From contig CACZQQ010000144.1 in the NCBI GenBank assembly GCA_902783355.1, positions 1 to 6,808 on the forward strand: 6,808 nt of DNA, written 5' to 3'. A program made the translations under genes and the position numbers. Under the pieces are notes generated by a model. It was given only the letters and a program-made list of their open reading frames with translations, searched no databases and was not told the DNA's origin. Source of the stretch: an uncultured bacterium (lineage in GTDB: Bacteria > Verrucomicrobiota > Lentisphaeria > Oligosphaerales > Oligosphaeraceae). How positions within the stretch are numbered: position 1 is the first letter of the stretch; every line of letters begins with the position of its first letter. This document shows positions 5,873 to 6,808 of the stretch, piece after piece.

Positions 5873-5880
5873 AGAATATA
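5873..5880 (-). promoter_or_regulatory. Possible -10 box for the minus-strand gene run
   Basis: TATATTCT on the minus strand, in an otherwise GC-rich stretch. There is no good TTGACA-like partner 16-19 bp upstream. If used, the mRNA leader would be about 195 nt and would include the whole TGGGAC repeat element before the Ldh_2-family gene. The same 8-mer faces nagB at 5973-5980, which is the main reason to note it. Confidence 0.3.
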
Positions 5881-5972
5881 CATTGGCAAGGGCGTGCATT
5901 GCGTGCGCGGGCGCAGATTTCCGCCTGGAATTTTACGATGCGGGAAGTTGGGGACGCCACCGAATGAGGCGT

Positions 5973-5980
5973 TATATTCT
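5973..5980 (+). promoter_or_regulatory. Possible -10 box for nagB
   Basis: TATATTCT, about 54 nt upstream of the nagB ATG and identical to the box facing the other way at 5873-5880. The best -35 candidate is a poor TTGGGG at 5948-5953. The assignment rests on AT content, position and the shared 8-mer. Confidence 0.3.
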
Positions 5981-6021
5981 ACAGACTTTCAAGAGCACTT
6001 CCACTTTTAGCCAACGGATTT

Positions 6022-6027
6022 GAGGAG
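6022..6027 (+). promoter_or_regulatory. nagB: Ribosome binding site of nagB
   Basis: GAGGAG ends 6 nt before the ATG at 6034. It is the strongest Shine-Dalgarno match in the window and fixes the nagB start. Confidence 0.85.
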
Positions 6028-6033
6028 ACAGGC

Positions 6034-6807
6034 ATGTTGAAACCCTTGCAGATCTATCCCACGCGCGAGGCGATGGGCGCGGCGGCTGCGGCGTATGCGG
6101 CGGACGGCATCCGCGAGGCGATTGCGGCGCGGGGCGAGGCGAACATCATTCTGGCCACGGGCGCCAGCCAGTTCCAGATGCTGGAGGCGCTTGTGCAATC
6201 TCCGAACATCGACTGGGGCCGCGTCACGCTCTTCCACCTGGACGAGTACGTCGGGCTTCCGGAGACGCATCCCGCCAGCTTCCGCAAATACATGCGCGAA
6301 CGCGTGATGGCGAAGCTGCCCAAGCCGCTGAAGGCGGCCTTCCTCGTGCCTGGCGACGCGGCGGACCTGGAGGGCGCCATCGCGCGTCTGGACGCCGACA
6401 TCACCGCCCATCCCATCGACGTCTGCTGCATCGGCATCGGCGAAAACGGCCACATCGCCTTCAACGACCCGCCCGCCGACTTCGCGACAGAGAGACCCTA
6501 TCTTGTTGTGGATCTAGACGATGTATGCCGCCATCAGCAGCTGGGGGAAGGCTGGTTCAAGACGCTTGGGGATGTGCCGAAGCGCGCCGTCTCCATGTCG
6601 CCCCGCCAGATCATGAAGAGCCGCCGCATCGTGAACACGGTGCCGGACGCGCGCAAAGCCTACGCCATGCAGATCACCTTCGAGGGCGAACTCTCCCCCA
6701 TGCATCCCGCCTCCATCATCCGCCTCCATCCCGACTGCGCCACCTTCTGCGACGAGCCGGCCGCCGCCAACCTCTCCGCCGTGACGCGCGAACTCTGCCG
6801 CGCCTGA
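6034..6807 (+). CDS. nagB: Glucosamine-6-phosphate deaminase-like protein (NagB family, GENGH variant)
   Basis: A complete 257-residue NagB/6-phosphogluconolactonase-superfamily protein (E. coli NagB has 266). NagB converts glucosamine 6-phosphate to fructose 6-phosphate and ammonia, feeding amino sugars into glycolysis in the cytosol. Seen here are a phosphate-loop-like ATGASQ (41-46), LDEYVGL (69-75, D70 matching E. coli Asp72), IGIGENGHIAFNDPP (133-147), CRHQQ and GWF (165-175), and HPASIIRLHP (224-233). H140 matches catalytic His143. However, E. coli Asp141 and Glu148 align with N138 and D145. I recall the GENGHIAFNDPP form from other bacterial NagB-like proteins, so this is a subfamily trait rather than damage. 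Activity on GlcN6P is likely but a related hexosamine phosphate is possible. It is transcribed away from the minus-strand run. No terminator is visible because the window ends one base after the TGA. Confidence 0.87.
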   Translation: MLKPLQIYPTREAMGAAAAAYAADGIREAIAARGEANIILATGASQFQMLEALVQSPNIDWGRVTLFHLDEYVGLPETHPASFRKYMRERVMAKLPKPLKAAFLVPGDAADLEGAIARLDADITAHPIDVCCIGIGENGHIAFNDPPADFATERPYLVVDLDDVCRHQQLGEGWFKTLGDVPKRAVSMSPRQIMKSRRIVNTVPDARKAYAMQITFEGELSPMHPASIIRLHPDCATFCDEPAAANLSAVTRELCRA

Positions 6808-6808
6808 A

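Larger units (their letters stand above)
5672..6033. other. Divergent intergenic region between the Ldh_2-family gene and nagB
   Basis: 362 nt without a credible gene. From left to right it holds: a short leader with a T-run (5697-5703); a 105-nt repeat-built hairpin (5704-5808); a second copy of the hairpin's left arm (5836-5866); an outward TATATTCT box toward the minus-strand genes (5873-5880); GC-rich sequence; a matching TATATTCT box toward nagB (5973-5980); and the nagB ribosome site (6022-6027). Short ORFs here only read through the TGGGAC repeats. Confidence 0.75.

Noticed and set aside
5685..5960. Small repeat-containing peptides with SHKSHKSH or MGQMGQMG tracts
   Set aside because: These are translations of the 9-nt DNA repeats in arbitrary frames, with no ribosome site and no conserved flanks.
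4859..6010. Long plus-strand open frame of 383 codons
   Set aside because: It is mostly antisense to the Ldh_2-family gene and then runs through the TGGGAC repeats; composition fits a shadow frame.
6487..6528. Run of less GC-rich codons in nagB (ACA, AGA, CTT, CTA, GTA)
   Set aside because: It is a moderate dip (19 G/C in 42) with an intact frame and conserved residues, too small to suggest transfer or a frameshift.

Overview
The window is GC-rich, tightly packed bacterial chromosomal DNA. I see no phage, transposase, CRISPR, rRNA or tRNA signal. The BioD-BioA fusion, a GlcN6P-deaminase-like protein of the GENGH type, few clear Shine-Dalgarno sites and 9-nt TGGGAC intergenic repeats would fit a PVC-superphylum bacterium (Verrucomicrobiota, Kiritimatiellota or Lentisphaerota type). 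That placement is inference only; no marker gene is present.

Layout from left to right. (1) 1-999, minus: the first 333 codons of a one-piece BioD-BioA biotin-synthesis protein that runs off the left edge. (2) 1000-1276: a 277-nt gap with three GGCATTGTC-like boxes and a doubtful 94-codon ORF. (3) 1277-5671, minus: four co-directional, closely packed genes. In order of transcription these are an Ldh_2-family oxidoreductase, a xylose-isomerase-like TIM-barrel protein, the AmmeMemoRadiSam radical SAM enzyme, and a Memo-AMMECR1 fusion. The junctions are a 30-nt gap, a 7-nt overlap (or 17-nt gap) and a 1-nt gap. (4) 5672-6033: a divergent intergenic region with a 105-nt hairpin built from 9-nt repeats, a second copy of its left arm, and two outward-facing TATATTCT boxes. 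(5) 6034-6807, plus: a complete NagB-family GlcN6P deaminase homologue.

How the genes may work together. The radical SAM protein and the Memo-AMMECR1 fusion together form the full AmmeMemoRadiSam gene set, which is conserved in bacteria and archaea and which I know of no established reaction for. The first two genes of the run look like sugar or sugar-acid metabolism (isomerase/epimerase plus 2-oxoacid reductase). The divergent nagB homologue handles amino-sugar phosphates, so the right half may be a small carbohydrate locus. Biotin synthesis downstream appears unrelated. The most unusual items are the BioD-BioA fusion, the repeat-built hairpin with all its wobble pairs oriented one way, the radical SAM protein that ends without the usual C-terminal cysteine module, and altered active-site motifs in the Memo and NagB homologues.
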